From Ligilactobacillus aviarius subsp. aviarius DSM 20655 (GTDB lineage Bacteria > Bacillota > Bacilli > Lactobacillales > Lactobacillaceae): a stretch of DNA of 63,615 nt. Below the pieces are notes generated by a model. It searched no databases. It saw only the letters and a list, made by a program, of their open reading frames with translations, and was not told the DNA's origin. The translations under genes and the position numbers were made by a program. Position 1 is the first letter of the stretch, and every line of letters begins with the position of its first letter. Below, one piece after another: positions 28,372 through 37,970 of this stretch. The stretch spans positions 91,144-154,758 of the forward strand of contig NZ_AYZA01000011.1 of the NCBI RefSeq assembly GCF_001436315.1. The letters are read 5' to 3'.

Positions 28372-31020
28372 CTATTTCGTCGTTTCAGGTTCTGATTGAC
28401 GAACGGTTGAATCTTCCTTCTTTTTCAAAACAACTAAAATTCCGATACTTACAACGGATACGATTGCTCCGAGGAACAAGTATGGTGTCCGGTAAGTAAA
28501 CGTTACTTGGTGTTTTCCAGCACTGACAGGAACTGCTAAGAATTCATCAAGCGCCTTCTTCGGTTTAACTGTCTTGCCATCAACCTTAACGTGCCAACCA
28601 GTTTGAGCAGGAATCGTTGTCATGATCAATTCATGTTTTGGAACGTCGATCGTTCCGCTGATCTTCGTATTACTGAAGTGATCAAGCTTCAATGGGTGTT
28701 CATTCAAATCATTCATTAATGACTTGTATTTACTCATATCAAGGTGATACAACCCAAAGCTGTCAAGTTGCAAACTATTGTTAGTCAATGTCATCGTCAA
28801 CGTTTGCTTTTGATCTTTTTGACCGCCGCCGGTAATGTTCAAGATCATTGGTGAGTTAAAGTCCCCGGTTTGGGTCAACTGTTGATCACCGATCGTGAAT
28901 GAACAATTCAAGTTACCATTATTGGCAAATGCTGGTCCGATCGTTAAGTAGTATGGATCGTTTGTCTTTGGTGTAAATGGCATTTGAATCGTTGCATCCT
29001 GATTACCATTGACCTTGGTATACGTATTATTTCCTTCATCCTTCAAGTTGCTGTAAACAACACTTAAATCTTTATATGACTTAAAGAGTTTCAGTTTCTT
29101 GTTGCCTGCCAAGCCAGCCGCAATCATGTTTTGATTTTGAATTGGTTGGGCAGATTGTAACTTAACATTCAAGATATCTGGACTTGCGGCAAAACCAATC
29201 GGCAAGACGTACGGATTCTTGTAAATATTAATCGTGTTGGTTCCATTTACCAAATTATCATTACTCAAATCAAGCCGGGTTGAATATGGTGATAAAACGT
29301 TCGTATCTGACGTTTGATTCAACATGTACTTGATTCCAAGGAATGAGTCTGAGAATAGCGTCCCGTTACTGTAACCCGTGTAATTATCACCGGATGAATC
29401 CCCAATTTCGTTCATAAAGTTTGAAGTCTTCGGATCCATCATTGAATTAAATTCATCGGTTCCATAGAAGTTACATTGCATTGGATCGTCCTTTGAACGT
29501 TCAAAGGTTTTGCCGATCCGGTAAAACTCATTCTTACCTGGCCGAATTCCATCAAGCGCAGTATTCAGGTTTGAAATAAAGCCGGCAAAATCGCTTTGTT
29601 TAACATAGTCGATTGGATTCAAACTCAAAGCGACGTTTGCCCCCATTTCGACGGTTGTTAATGCTAATAATGAAAGTTTGAACCATTTCTTCATCGGAAC
29701 TGAGAATAATACTAAGAATCCGATGATGATCACGCTGCTGATTACAATATTCGTGCTCTTTAAGAAACCAAACTTCTTAATGTTGTAGAAGCTGTATTCG
29801 ACGATTACCCCTAAAACAATAACACTGAGCATCAACTGTAACCGGGATAGCCGGGTGATCTTCAATAGTCCCCGCGCCGCAATTAGAATCATCCAGAAGC
29901 AGACAATGTATGAGAACCGGTATGGATACCATACAGGGAATTGCATTGCGTGCCAGAACAAATCAAGCGGTTGGTAGCAAAGGGAAACAACAAAGAAGGC
30001 ACTCACAACGATCGTTGCGATCTTTTCTTTCAGTTTGATCTCCTTGCATGTGAAGTAGCAGATAAATCCAATTAATACCAAAGTTCCAACGAAGATGTTT
30101 GGCGTTCCCTTTGGCATTTGGTCAAAGTTGAACCCGCCGACCAAAAACTTCGGCAAGATCTTCCATGGTGAGTAATCAAATTTCCATTGGAATGACTTGG
30201 TATTATATTGCGCCTTGGTCTGCATAATGTTAAAGAACGTTGGTAATAAGACAACGGCTGCCATGCCGGCTCCAAGAAGCGACCGGCCAATAAAGCTTCC
30301 AATCGTCTTCCACTTTGCTTGAATCTTTTCACTGTTGCGGACATATGTCCATGCAAAGTATAAAACCGCGAAGATGCAGATCATGTAACCCATGTAGTAA
30401 TTTGTAACTAAAATAATTGCTAAAAATACCGGGTAGACCCACATGCTCTTCCGTTCAATCAGATTTTCAATTCCGATGATCATTAGTGGCAAGAAAACTA
30501 ATGCATCTAACCACATAATGTTCAAGATATTTGCAACCACAAAACCGTTTAAGGCATATGCAATTGAAAATGCTGGAACTAAGAATCCTTTTTGCCACTT
30601 TTCTTTAAGCAGCAACTTACTGAATGCCCATCCACTGCATCCAACTTTTAAAACGGTAATCAAGAGAATCCCGAATGTGATCCATTTTCCAGGCGTAAAG
30701 AGCAATACTAAATTAAACGGGCTGAATAAATAGTATGCCCATGTTCCCCACATGCTGCCCCCAATCGCATTTTGGAATGAATAGAAGAATTGACTGAAAT
30801 GGTGCAGCAATGTGTTCCGATAAAATGAATAAAAATCAACATATTGCTGCCCTAAGTCAACCGTCAAAATTGACGAATTTCCAAACGGGAACATCTTCCG
30901 GTAAGCAAAGTACCCTAATAAAATCAAAATCGGTAATGCAAATGAAAGCAATTGCAAGAGACGGGTGTTTTTGCTTGAATCCGAAACTTTACGCGAGGAT
31001 TTCTTTTCTCTTTTTCTCAC
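28372..31020 (-). CDS. YfhO-family polytopic membrane protein (GT-C-like)
   Basis: 882 aa from the GTG at 31020, chosen because GGGGTGAG lies 7 bases upstream. An in-frame start at 31083 would place that Shine-Dalgarno within the gene. About 12-14 membrane segments fill residues 25-480, and an extracytoplasmic beta-rich domain and a final membrane helix follow. The family signature SILTVDLGQQYVDFYSFYRNTLLH and the acidic loop are present. YfhO proteins are GT-C-type, and some glycosylate lipoteichoic acid or other wall polymers in Firmicutes. The acceptor here is unknown. It is upstream of srtA in the same operon. A paralogue lies at 58864-61524. Confidence 0.88.
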   Translation of the reverse strand: MRKREKKSSRKVSDSSKNTRLLQLLSFALPILILLGYFAYRKMFPFGNSSILTVDLGQQYVDFYSFYRNTLLHHFSQFFYSFQNAIGGSMWGTWAYYLFSPFNLVLLFTPGKWITFGILLITVLKVGCSGWAFSKLLLKEKWQKGFLVPAFSIAYALNGFVVANILNIMWLDALVFLPLMIIGIENLIERKSMWVYPVFLAIILVTNYYMGYMICIFAVLYFAWTYVRNSEKIQAKWKTIGSFIGRSLLGAGMAAVVLLPTFFNIMQTKAQYNTKSFQWKFDYSPWKILPKFLVGGFNFDQMPKGTPNIFVGTLVLIGFICYFTCKEIKLKEKIATIVVSAFFVVSLCYQPLDLFWHAMQFPVWYPYRFSYIVCFWMILIAARGLLKITRLSRLQLMLSVIVLGVIVEYSFYNIKKFGFLKSTNIVISSVIIIGFLVLFSVPMKKWFKLSLLALTTVEMGANVALSLNPIDYVKQSDFAGFISNLNTALDGIRPGKNEFYRIGKTFERSKDDPMQCNFYGTDEFNSMMDPKTSNFMNEIGDSSGDNYTGYSNGTLFSDSFLGIKYMLNQTSDTNVLSPYSTRLDLSNDNLVNGTNTINIYKNPYVLPIGFAASPDILNVKLQSAQPIQNQNMIAAGLAGNKKLKLFKSYKDLSVVYSNLKDEGNNTYTKVNGNQDATIQMPFTPKTNDPYYLTIGPAFANNGNLNCSFTIGDQQLTQTGDFNSPMILNITGGGQKDQKQTLTMTLTNNSLQLDSFGLYHLDMSKYKSLMNDLNEHPLKLDHFSNTKISGTIDVPKHELIMTTIPAQTGWHVKVDGKTVKPKKALDEFLAVPVSAGKHQVTFTYRTPYLFLGAIVSVVSIGILVVLKKKEDSTVRQSEPETTK

Positions 31021-31190
31021 GTTTAAACTCACCCCATAATAGTTATTTGTTTGATAAAATTTTTTACTTTTTAACTTTATCACTCATTTAATGATTGTAC
31101 CATAGATTAAATAGTTTCTATTATTCCTAATAATGAATCTTAAAAAAATAATATTTGTTTAACGAAAAATTCTTACTCTCACGATTTAAG

Positions 31191-31230
31191 AAAAAAGAAA
31201 GGTTACGACAATCGCCGTAACCTTTCTTTT
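31191..31230 (-). terminator. Terminator of pepC
   Basis: GAAAGGTTACG...CGTAACCTTTC perfect 11-bp stem, T-run on the minus strand. Confidence 0.88.
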
Positions 31231-31234
31231 CAAA

Positions 31235-32560
31235 TTATCTCAATGAATCCCATGCTGGCAAATCAATCTTTGCTTGGTGATTAATTTGCTTAGCACGTTC
31301 TGAAATATACTTTTGGTTAATAATGACTTCATAAACGTATTTATCGAACCATTCATCCGACATCACAAAGTAGCCTTGGTCGCCGATTTTACTTCCCCAT
31401 GAATTTTCAACTTTCCACTTGGTTGGTTTGCTATCCACGATATCAACGCCCGTAAACGTCATTGCGTGGGAGACTTCCCCGTTGCGTGACATCAGGCGAT
31501 CTTTTTTGCTTAATTCAAGGTCAACGTTAAATAATTCACCCTGTTTAAAGAATTCAGATGAAAGGTAACCTTTTTGCCGATCAAGATCTTGTAAAACGTC
31601 GCATCCAAACCAAACCGTTTCACCGTTTTTAAGTGATGCAATCACGGCATCCTTCAATTCTTGAGTGCCCACATTCAAGAATTCAATATGCTTGCCGTTG
31701 TAAATATAGTCTTGACTTGGCAGACCATATTTTTGATCCATTTCATGATCGGGTGCATCTAACAAACAAACATAATCATCAAAATTCCGCTTGCAGTATT
31801 TTTCAAAGAAACTCTTCGGCGTTAAATCGCGATCAATGTGGTAATCTTTATCTTGATCACGGTATTCAAAATCAAATTTAACTGGCGGTTGTCCAAACGC
31901 ATAAACAAGCATCCGGTAAATATCGCTTAAAGCTTCTTTTTTATATGCCCTTAATTCTTCATCGGATTTCCCGGCTGCCTTCATTTCACGCAGATGCATT
32001 GCATCCTTACTAAGTTTCAGATTTAATGATGAGTTTAAGTCGCTCGTTTGATCACTTGCGAAAGTTTCCGGCATGACGCTTTGCGGAACAACCCCGTATT
32101 TGTCAATCAATGCCGCCGCATTGGCCCATTGACCGCCATCATTATCATTCCAGTTCAAAACATCAAGTAATTCCCGGTCATCGCTTGGACGATCAGCCAA
32201 CCGAATCACTTCTTCAAGGTAATGATTAGCCTTTTCCAACCGGTCAAAAAACGAATTATAGTTTTGGGAGAACTGAAAGTCCTTAACATTGTATTTCTTT
32301 TCAAATTCGTGGCGCATGGTATTCAACGTTGCAAATAACCAGCAACGACCGCTCTTTTTCTGAGCAGTCACTGCTCCGGTTTCAACCTCAATTGAAAATA
32401 CCCGGTTTAAACCGCGTTTAGCTGCATAGTTGCGGCTGGCTGCGATCACGCCGTTTTCCTGAACCGCCCGGCCAAGTGAAGCTGACGCTGGGGTTTGTTC
32501 ATAATCTTGGTTAAATTTTTGCAGATCTTGATATGTAATATCCTGTTCCTTTGTCATCAT
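31235..32560 (-). CDS. pepC: Aminopeptidase C (C1 family, bleomycin hydrolase type)
   Basis: 441 aa cytoplasmic cysteine aminopeptidase acting in the final steps of peptide use. Catalytic Cys73 is in KKSGRCWLFATLN, the His is in GEVSHAMTFTG and the Asn is in VENSWG. Length fits the PepC family (about 440-450), and the hexameric form is typical. The ATG has GAAAGAAG upstream. It is monocistronic with a strong terminator. Confidence 0.95.
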   Translation of the reverse strand: MMTKEQDITYQDLQKFNQDYEQTPASASLGRAVQENGVIAASRNYAAKRGLNRVFSIEVETGAVTAQKKSGRCWLFATLNTMRHEFEKKYNVKDFQFSQNYNSFFDRLEKANHYLEEVIRLADRPSDDRELLDVLNWNDNDGGQWANAAALIDKYGVVPQSVMPETFASDQTSDLNSSLNLKLSKDAMHLREMKAAGKSDEELRAYKKEALSDIYRMLVYAFGQPPVKFDFEYRDQDKDYHIDRDLTPKSFFEKYCKRNFDDYVCLLDAPDHEMDQKYGLPSQDYIYNGKHIEFLNVGTQELKDAVIASLKNGETVWFGCDVLQDLDRQKGYLSSEFFKQGELFNVDLELSKKDRLMSRNGEVSHAMTFTGVDIVDSKPTKWKVENSWGSKIGDQGYFVMSDEWFDKYVYEVIINQKYISERAKQINHQAKIDLPAWDSLR

Positions 32561-32636
32561 GATTCTTCTTTCATCAAAAACTAATTTTAATTTAATTGTA
32601 TTTTAACATACACGTTCAAAATATCAACATTAAAAA

Positions 32637-32668
32637 AATAAAAAGTTGGAACTGATGTCCCAACTTTT
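32637..32668 (-). terminator. Terminator at the end of the L,D-transpeptidase gene
   Basis: AAAGTTGG...CCAACTTT stem with T-run on the minus strand. The stem begins next to the stop codon. Confidence 0.8.
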
Positions 32669-33390
32669 TAATCATTTTGAACAACAACCTTTGTTCCAAC
32701 CTTTAAATTCTGCATCATCCATTTCGCATCCGGAACTGATAGCCGAATACACCCGTGCGAAGCCGGTTGCTTTCCAAGCTTCTCAGCTTCCGGAACATTG
32801 TAACTTCCGTCTTTCTTTGTTGGGACTGTATGGAAAAGGTAAACCCCGTTATCCTTCCACGAAACCCAGTAATTTGCGCCTTCATTTAATGAACTGTTAA
32901 AGAAGCTTTGGCCCCGTTCCGGTTGAATTTGGTATGTTCCCGTCGGCGTATCGCTGACCATCTTTCCGGTATTCGGATCCTTATGGAAAAGGCCACCACT
33001 ACAGTACATCGTGTAAATTACCTTATTCCCCGACATCAAATATGTCCGGTTCTTTAACAACGCCACTTTGATCCAGAAATTTTTAACGTTATTTAAATTT
33101 GGATACGGAACCTTTTCTGAAGACTCCTGCCAATTGATCGGCGTCCGCATTACTGACTTTGCAGCCCGCTTCTTTGCGGCTGCAACTTTTTTCCTTGCTA
33201 TTTTAGCAGCCCGCGCTTTGGCCTGTTGTTCGATCACAATTTGGTGATGATCAGCAACATGCATACAGTGCCGATAGCCAAAAAGGCCAAGAAGCGTCAT
33301 TATTAAGATTAAAATATCAATTTTTCGAAATTTAATGTTCGCCAGTTTTTCCTGTCGCCGACGCTTAATCGATTCGCTTCGTTTTTCCAT
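32668..33390 (-). CDS. L,D-transpeptidase (YkuD domain)
   Basis: 240 aa. A basic N-terminus and one membrane anchor (about 24-42) are followed by a linker and a YkuD catalytic domain (about 100-240) with the motif SHGCIRL, catalytic Cys214. Such enzymes make 3-3 peptidoglycan crosslinks or attach other molecules to meso-DAP or amidated side chains, outside the membrane. AAAGGA lies upstream of the ATG. Monocistronic. In lactobacilli with L-Lys or DAP peptidoglycan the physiological acceptor varies, so the exact reaction is not clear. Confidence 0.92.
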   Translation of the reverse strand: MEKRSESIKRRRQEKLANIKFRKIDILILIMTLLGLFGYRHCMHVADHHQIVIEQQAKARAAKIARKKVAAAKKRAAKSVMRTPINWQESSEKVPYPNLNNVKNFWIKVALLKNRTYLMSGNKVIYTMYCSGGLFHKDPNTGKMVSDTPTGTYQIQPERGQSFFNSSLNEGANYWVSWKDNGVYLFHTVPTKKDGSYNVPEAEKLGKQPASHGCIRLSVPDAKWMMQNLKVGTKVVVQND

Positions 33391-33419
33391 GCTTTCCTTT
33401 TATCTCCAGTAGATACAAA

Positions 33420-33462
33420 GGGTTGAACAGCATTGTAAAACTTTCGCTTTTCCGTTCAACCC
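33420..33462 (-). terminator. Hairpin after prs, weak terminator
   Basis: GGGTTGAAC...GTTCAACCC 9-bp stem with a 25-base loop that may pair internally. Only T3 follows on the minus strand, so it is a poor terminator by itself. Confidence 0.35.
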
Positions 33463-33467
33463 ATTGT

Positions 33468-34430
33468 TTAAATATTATCGTTTTTGTTAAATAATGAATC
33501 AACTGATTGATTGTGATAAATCAATGAAATTGCCTTCGCAAAAATCGGTGCAACTGATAAGATTCTTAACTGTTCAAACTTTTTCTCTTCAGGCATTTGA
33601 ATCGTATCGGTTACAATAACTTCTTTAAGCGCTGAATTTTTCAATTCGTTAACCGCATTGCCAGAGAAAATTGCATGCGTTGCACAACCGTAAACGTCCG
33701 TTGCCCCCGCTTGTTTCAACACGGCAGCGGCATCCGCCATTTTCGCACCCGTATCGATCATATCATCAAAGATAATGCATTGATGGCCCTTGACATCCCC
33801 AATCACATCAGTATTTTTATCAACGCGTTTCGAATCCCGCTTATCAACAATTGCGATTGGTGCTTTCAGGCATTCTGCCAAATTCCGCGCTAATTTTACA
33901 CTGCTGTGATCCGGAGCAACGACCACAACATCTTTATCAAGGCCGTTTTTCTTGAAGTAATCAGCTTGACTATAGATTGCTAAAAGGTGGTCAACCGGAA
34001 TATTAAAAAATCCTTGTAACTGACCAGCATGCAAATCAAGGGTAACTACCCGATCAGCACCTGCCATCGTCAAAAAGTTAGCAATTAGTTTTGCTGTGAT
34101 TGGTTCCCGTGGCCGCGTCTTCCGATCAGCCCGGGCATAACCGTAATACGGAATTACGCAGTTGATCGTTCCGGCACTTGCCCGCCGTAACGCATCGATC
34201 ATTACCATTAATTCCATAAAGTTTTCATTGACTGGATCTGAAATTGATTGAATAACAAAAACATCGCATCCGCGAACACTTGTGTCGATATTAATTTGAA
34301 TTTCACCATCGCTGAAATGATGAACAGTTGTATCGCTCAACTCAACTCCAAGATCATCGGCAATTTTTTGAGCCAATTTAGGATTGGAATTTAAGGCAAA
34401 AAGTTTAATTCCGGTATTATCTTGATTCAT
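33468..34430 (-). CDS. prs: Ribose-phosphate pyrophosphokinase (PRPP synthase)
   Basis: 320 aa class I-type PRPP synthase that makes PRPP from ribose-5-phosphate and ATP for purine, pyrimidine, His and NAD synthesis. The flexible-loop region YARADRKTRPREPITAKL, the metal-binding VTLDLHAGQ and the PRPP loop DDMIDTGAK are present. The loop differs from the usual DDMIDTAGT, and the usual PDHGGVTRAR is PDHSSVKLAR here. This suggests the divergent second prs paralogue often found in lactobacilli (inference). GGAGGAAAG precedes the ATG. It is monocistronic. Confidence 0.92.
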   Translation of the reverse strand: MNQDNTGIKLFALNSNPKLAQKIADDLGVELSDTTVHHFSDGEIQINIDTSVRGCDVFVIQSISDPVNENFMELMVMIDALRRASAGTINCVIPYYGYARADRKTRPREPITAKLIANFLTMAGADRVVTLDLHAGQLQGFFNIPVDHLLAIYSQADYFKKNGLDKDVVVVAPDHSSVKLARNLAECLKAPIAIVDKRDSKRVDKNTDVIGDVKGHQCIIFDDMIDTGAKMADAAAVLKQAGATDVYGCATHAIFSGNAVNELKNSALKEVIVTDTIQMPEEKKFEQLRILSVAPIFAKAISLIYHNQSVDSLFNKNDNI

Positions 34431-34537
34431 TTATGTCTTTCCTCCAGCATTCAGCAATCATTATGTTCTTTCTTAATTCTATGGTATTTCAGGCGTTTGT
34501 CAAGAACGCTTAGATGACGAAAACATGACAATGGGGT

Positions 34538-34573
34538 TAAAAACAGGAGGCTGCCCATAGATGCAACCTCCTC
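34538..34573 (-). terminator. Terminator of the XRE regulator
   Basis: AGGAGGCTGC...GCAACCTCCT 10-bp stem (one mismatch) with T5 on the minus strand. Confidence 0.8.
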
Positions 34574-34602
34574 GTTCAGTTTTATCAAGACTCGCTTAAC
34601 TC

Positions 34603-34803
34603 TTACATCGCATGTTTTAACAGCTGGTCAACTGAAATGTGATATAAATCACTTAAATATACCAGACTTTCCAAATCCGGATAGCTGACATCACGTTCCC
34701 AGTTTGAAACAGTTTGCCGTGAAACGTGCAAAATGTCAGCAACCTCTTTTTGGGTAAAGTGATAACTTTCACGTTCTTCTTCTAAATTCTTTCCGAGTTC
34801 CAT
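34603..34803 (-). CDS. Small XRE-family transcriptional regulator
   Basis: 66 aa, almost only a Cro/CI helix-turn-helix: FTQKEVADILHVSRQTVSNWE is the DNA-binding motif. The start at 34803 is preferred because GGAGGA lies 7 bases upstream and gives the usual size of the YozG/YgzD-like group. The frame stays open upstream to a GTG at 34887, but its Shine-Dalgarno would be one base away. No membrane partner gene is adjacent. Targets are unknown. Confidence 0.85.
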   Translation of the reverse strand: MELGKNLEEERESYHFTQKEVADILHVSRQTVSNWERDVSYPDLESLVYLSDLYHISVDQLLKHAM

Positions 34804-34952
34804 AAAATATTCCTCCATCTTTTCATCAAACTTTAATCTTAGATCCCTTAATAAAACTGTTTTCCCCTTTAGCTTTAATTTTAACACACCTCGATTAATT
34901 AAAAAAATCTAATCAAGGGATCTACGCGCAAAAAATTTCTGTACCAATATTC

Positions 34953-34986
34953 AAAAAGAGGCGGCAACACCAGTCGCAGCCTCTTT
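34953..34986 (-). terminator. Terminator of the DUF1129 gene
   Basis: AAAGAGGC...GCCTCTTT stem with T5 on the minus strand. Confidence 0.82.
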
Positions 34987-34991
34987 AAGCC

Positions 34992-35711
34992 TTAGAATGA
35001 ACGAATATTCAATTTCTTCTTTAACAGATACCGTACACCAAAACCAATCAGTGCAAACAGGATATCAGCAAGCGGCGTAAAGGCCGGGTTGACCTGTGGC
35101 GGAATCTTGGCGATCAATGCAAAGGCAGCGAACCAAACGATCAACAAGCCTAAGAAGACTCCAATTGCCCGTAAGATCCGGTGCTTTGCCTTCCGGTTAT
35201 TCATTACCTTGTAGAATCCTGCTAATCCTAAGCCGGCAATTACGGAAGTTGAAACGATCGTTAACCACCCAGCATCTGCTGTTTGCCGTTTTGAAAACAG
35301 ACCTAAAATTCCGTACATTGCACAGAACATAACGAACATCAATAATCCGTTATCCAAAGCTGATTCCCAGAACTTAGGCGGTTTGTTTTCCAATTCGCGC
35401 TTCGGTCCGTTAATAATATCGTCTGCTTTTTTAGCAGCCGGACCATATAACTTTGCAGCTGTATAGCCTTGTTTTTGCTTAACTTTTAATTCTTCATAAA
35501 CTTCATTTAAAGCAGTTGCTTTCTTTTCAGGGTCATACCCTTGAGCATTCAACGCCCGGTTTAACTTGATCATGTACTCTGCATTCCGTTTAGTCAAGTC
35601 CGCGAATTGCTTATTGATTTCGATCATTTTTTCCTGACGTTCTTTTTCACGGGTTTCTGCCTGACGTTGAGCTGCTTTTTGATTTTTTTGCCGAATATCT
35701 TCGTCTGCCAC
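34992..35711 (-). CDS. DUF1129 family membrane protein
   Basis: 239 aa. A charged coiled-coil N-terminus (about 1-60) and a middle segment are followed by four membrane helices (about 115-235), ending RYLLKKKLNIRSF. This layout is typical of DUF1129, which is restricted to lactobacilli and relatives and commonly sits next to ychF. Function is unknown. It is the last gene of the rsmG-to-DUF1129 run. Confidence 0.85.
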   Translation of the reverse strand: MADEDIRQKNQKAAQRQAETREKERQEKMIEINKQFADLTKRNAEYMIKLNRALNAQGYDPEKKATALNEVYEELKVKQKQGYTAAKLYGPAAKKADDIINGPKRELENKPPKFWESALDNGLLMFVMFCAMYGILGLFSKRQTADAGWLTIVSTSVIAGLGLAGFYKVMNNRKAKHRILRAIGVFLGLLIVWFAAFALIAKIPPQVNPAFTPLADILFALIGFGVRYLLKKKLNIRSF

Positions 35712-35754
35712 AACGGTTCCTCCTTTAACTGAAATCGACTTTTAAACTCTTATT

Positions 35755-36864
35755 TTAGACATTGAACCGGAATTCAATAATGTCGCCATCTTGAACCACG
35801 TAGTCTTTTCCTTCAAGGCGCATCTTACCAGCTTCTTTAACGGCTTGCATGCTGCCATATTTATCAAGGTCATCAAATGAAACAGTTTCAGCGCGAATAA
35901 AGCCCCGTTCAAAGTCTGAGTGAATAATTCCGGCAACTTGCGGAGCCTTCATTCCGTGTCTGAAAGTCCAAGCCCGGGTTTCTTTCCCACCGGCTGTAAA
36001 GAATGTTTCAAGGCCTAATAACTTGTATGAGGCCCGAATCAGCCGGTTCAATCCAGGCTCTTCAACGCCTTCCATTTCAAGGAATTCCTTCTTTTCGTCA
36101 TCATCCATTTCGGCGATTTCTTCTTCCGTTCCGGCAGCAACCCCGATAACTTCTGAACCAGGATCGTTTTCGGCTAAGAACTTCTTGATTTCTGGCATGT
36201 ATTTGTTGCCGTCTGGATCAGCCATATCTTCTTCACCGATATTTGCAACGTAAAGGACCGGCTTTGAAGTTAATAAGAATAAGCCCTTAACGATTTTCTT
36301 TTCATCATCGTTAAATTCAATCGAGCGAACCGGCTTTCCTTCTTCAAGCACTGGCTTGATCTTTTGCAAAACGGCGAATTCAGCTTGGGCATCCTTATCA
36401 CGCCCGGTTTTAGCAACCTTTTCAACCCGGGTATAACGCTTATTGATCGATTCAAGGTCGGCCAATACCAATTCAAGGTTGATCGTGTTGATATCATCGA
36501 TTGGGTCAACTTTTCCTGAAACGTGAGTGATATTATCATCATCAAAAGCCCGAACAACGTGAACGATCGCGTCACATTGACGAATGTTTTCCAAGAATTT
36601 GTTTCCTAATCCTTCACCCTTGCTGGCGCCCTTAACGATTCCCGCAATATCAGTAAATTCAAAGGTGGTGTGGACAATTTTTTTGGCAGGGATGATTTCA
36701 TCGATCCGCGCCAATCGTTTATCAGGAACTTCAACCATTCCTACATTGGGATCAATTGTCGCAAATGGATAATTTGCCATTTCTGCTCCTGCTTTTGTAA
36801 TTGCGTTAAATAGCGTTGACTTTCCAACATTTGGCAAGCCGACAATTCCAGCTGTTAATGCCAT
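35755..36864 (-). CDS. ychF: Redox-regulated ATPase YchF
   Basis: 369 aa Obg-related P-loop protein that prefers ATP over GTP and associates with ribosomes. The G1 loop GLPNVGKST is near residue 10, followed by a coiled-coil insert and a C-terminal TGS domain. The start at 36864 (MALTAGIVG) is chosen over the in-frame GTG three codons upstream because AAAGAG lies at proper distance. Length is normal. It follows DUF951 by 14 bases. Confidence 0.95.
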   Translation of the reverse strand: MALTAGIVGLPNVGKSTLFNAITKAGAEMANYPFATIDPNVGMVEVPDKRLARIDEIIPAKKIVHTTFEFTDIAGIVKGASKGEGLGNKFLENIRQCDAIVHVVRAFDDDNITHVSGKVDPIDDINTINLELVLADLESINKRYTRVEKVAKTGRDKDAQAEFAVLQKIKPVLEEGKPVRSIEFNDDEKKIVKGLFLLTSKPVLYVANIGEEDMADPDGNKYMPEIKKFLAENDPGSEVIGVAAGTEEEIAEMDDDEKKEFLEMEGVEEPGLNRLIRASYKLLGLETFFTAGGKETRAWTFRHGMKAPQVAGIIHSDFERGFIRAETVSFDDLDKYGSMQAVKEAGKMRLEGKDYVVQDGDIIEFRFNV

Positions 36865-36878
36865 TTCATTCACTCTTT

Positions 36879-37067
36879 CTAATTAGCTTTTTCTAAAATT
36901 TTCTTCATTTTGCGTTCAAATTCACGCCGGGGAAGCATTACAATGTGGCCGCACCCCGTACATTCAATCTTGATATCCATTCCCATCCGAATGATTTTCC
37001 AACGGTTGGTTCCGCACGGATGAGCCTTTTTCATTTCAACAATGTCGTTTAAATCATAATCTTTCAT
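36879..37067 (-). CDS. DUF951 domain protein
   Basis: 62 aa, DUF951. It starts YDLNDIVEMKKAHPCGTNRW and has a zinc-ribbon-like CTGCGHIVMLPR. A conserved small gene found between parB and ychF across Firmicutes. It may bind nucleic acid or ribosomes, but function is not established. Confidence 0.9.
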   Translation of the reverse strand: MKDYDLNDIVEMKKAHPCGTNRWKIIRMGMDIKIECTGCGHIVMLPRREFERKMKKILEKAN

Positions 37068-37097
37068 TTAAAAGCTCGCCTCATAAATAATTCATGA

Positions 37098-37970
37098 TTA
37101 CAACTCAATGTTTAAAACATCCAAGATTCGATTAAAATCTTCCGTTGACAGGTAGTTAATTTCAATTTTACCCTTGCCCGTCTTTTCGTTGGATTTGATT
37201 GCAACCTTCGTTCCAAATTTTTCTTGAAGCCGGTCTTGGCTTTGAAGAAGATACGGTGAAAGTTTCTTTTTCCGGTCCTTTTTGACTTTCTTTTTCCCGT
37301 TCATGTCATTGACGATTTGTTCCAATTGACGAACCGTGTAGTTTTCCTTAACCGTCTTCTTTGCAAGTTCAACTAACTTATCCTTGTCTTTCAAAGCCAG
37401 CAATGTCCGGGCCTGGCCCATTGACAACTTACCGTCTTGAACAAATGCTTTGACTTCCCGGGGCAGATCCAAGAGGCGCAAATAGTTTGCAATATATGGC
37501 CGCGACTTGCCTAACCGTTCTGATAACTCTGACTGGGTAATTTTCAGGTTCTTCATCAATGTACTGTAAGCTTCAGCCTCTTCAAGCGGACTTAAATCTT
37601 CCCGTTGCAAGTTTTCAAGGACGGCAACTTCCATCATTTGTTCATCGTCAATTGCCCGCACAATTGCTGGAATTGAGTCCTTTCCAGCTAATTTTGAAGC
37701 CCGGAAACGGCGTTCACCGGCAATGATCTCATAACCCATCACACTTGATTTGCGCACAATGATTGGTTGGAAGACCCCGTTTTTCCGAATTGAATCTGAT
37801 AAATCCTTTAAATTTTCTTCATCAAAGTTTTTCCGTGGTTGATAAGGGTTCGGGCGGATCTCGTCAAGTTGAAGTTCTTCAACCTTTTCATCTGCTTCTT
37901 TTTCTTCGTCAAAATCAGCGAATAAAGCATTGATTCCGCGGCCAAGTCCCTTTTTATTCTTACTTGCCAT
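37098..37970 (-). CDS. parB: Chromosome-partitioning protein ParB (Spo0J)
   Basis: 290 aa CTP-dependent DNA clamp that loads at parS and organises the origin region with ParA. The N-terminal CTPase fold has IRPNPYQPRKNFDEE, then GERRFRASKLAGKDSIPAIVR with the GERR box. The central HTH (SELSERLGKSRPYIANYLRLL) recognises parS. A C-terminal dimer domain is present. The gene overlaps the end of parA by about 10 bases. Confidence 0.95.
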   Translation of the reverse strand: MASKNKKGLGRGINALFADFDEEKEADEKVEELQLDEIRPNPYQPRKNFDEENLKDLSDSIRKNGVFQPIIVRKSSVMGYEIIAGERRFRASKLAGKDSIPAIVRAIDDEQMMEVAVLENLQREDLSPLEEAEAYSTLMKNLKITQSELSERLGKSRPYIANYLRLLDLPREVKAFVQDGKLSMGQARTLLALKDKDKLVELAKKTVKENYTVRQLEQIVNDMNGKKKVKKDRKKKLSPYLLQSQDRLQEKFGTKVAIKSNEKTGKGKIEINYLSTEDFNRILDVLNIEL

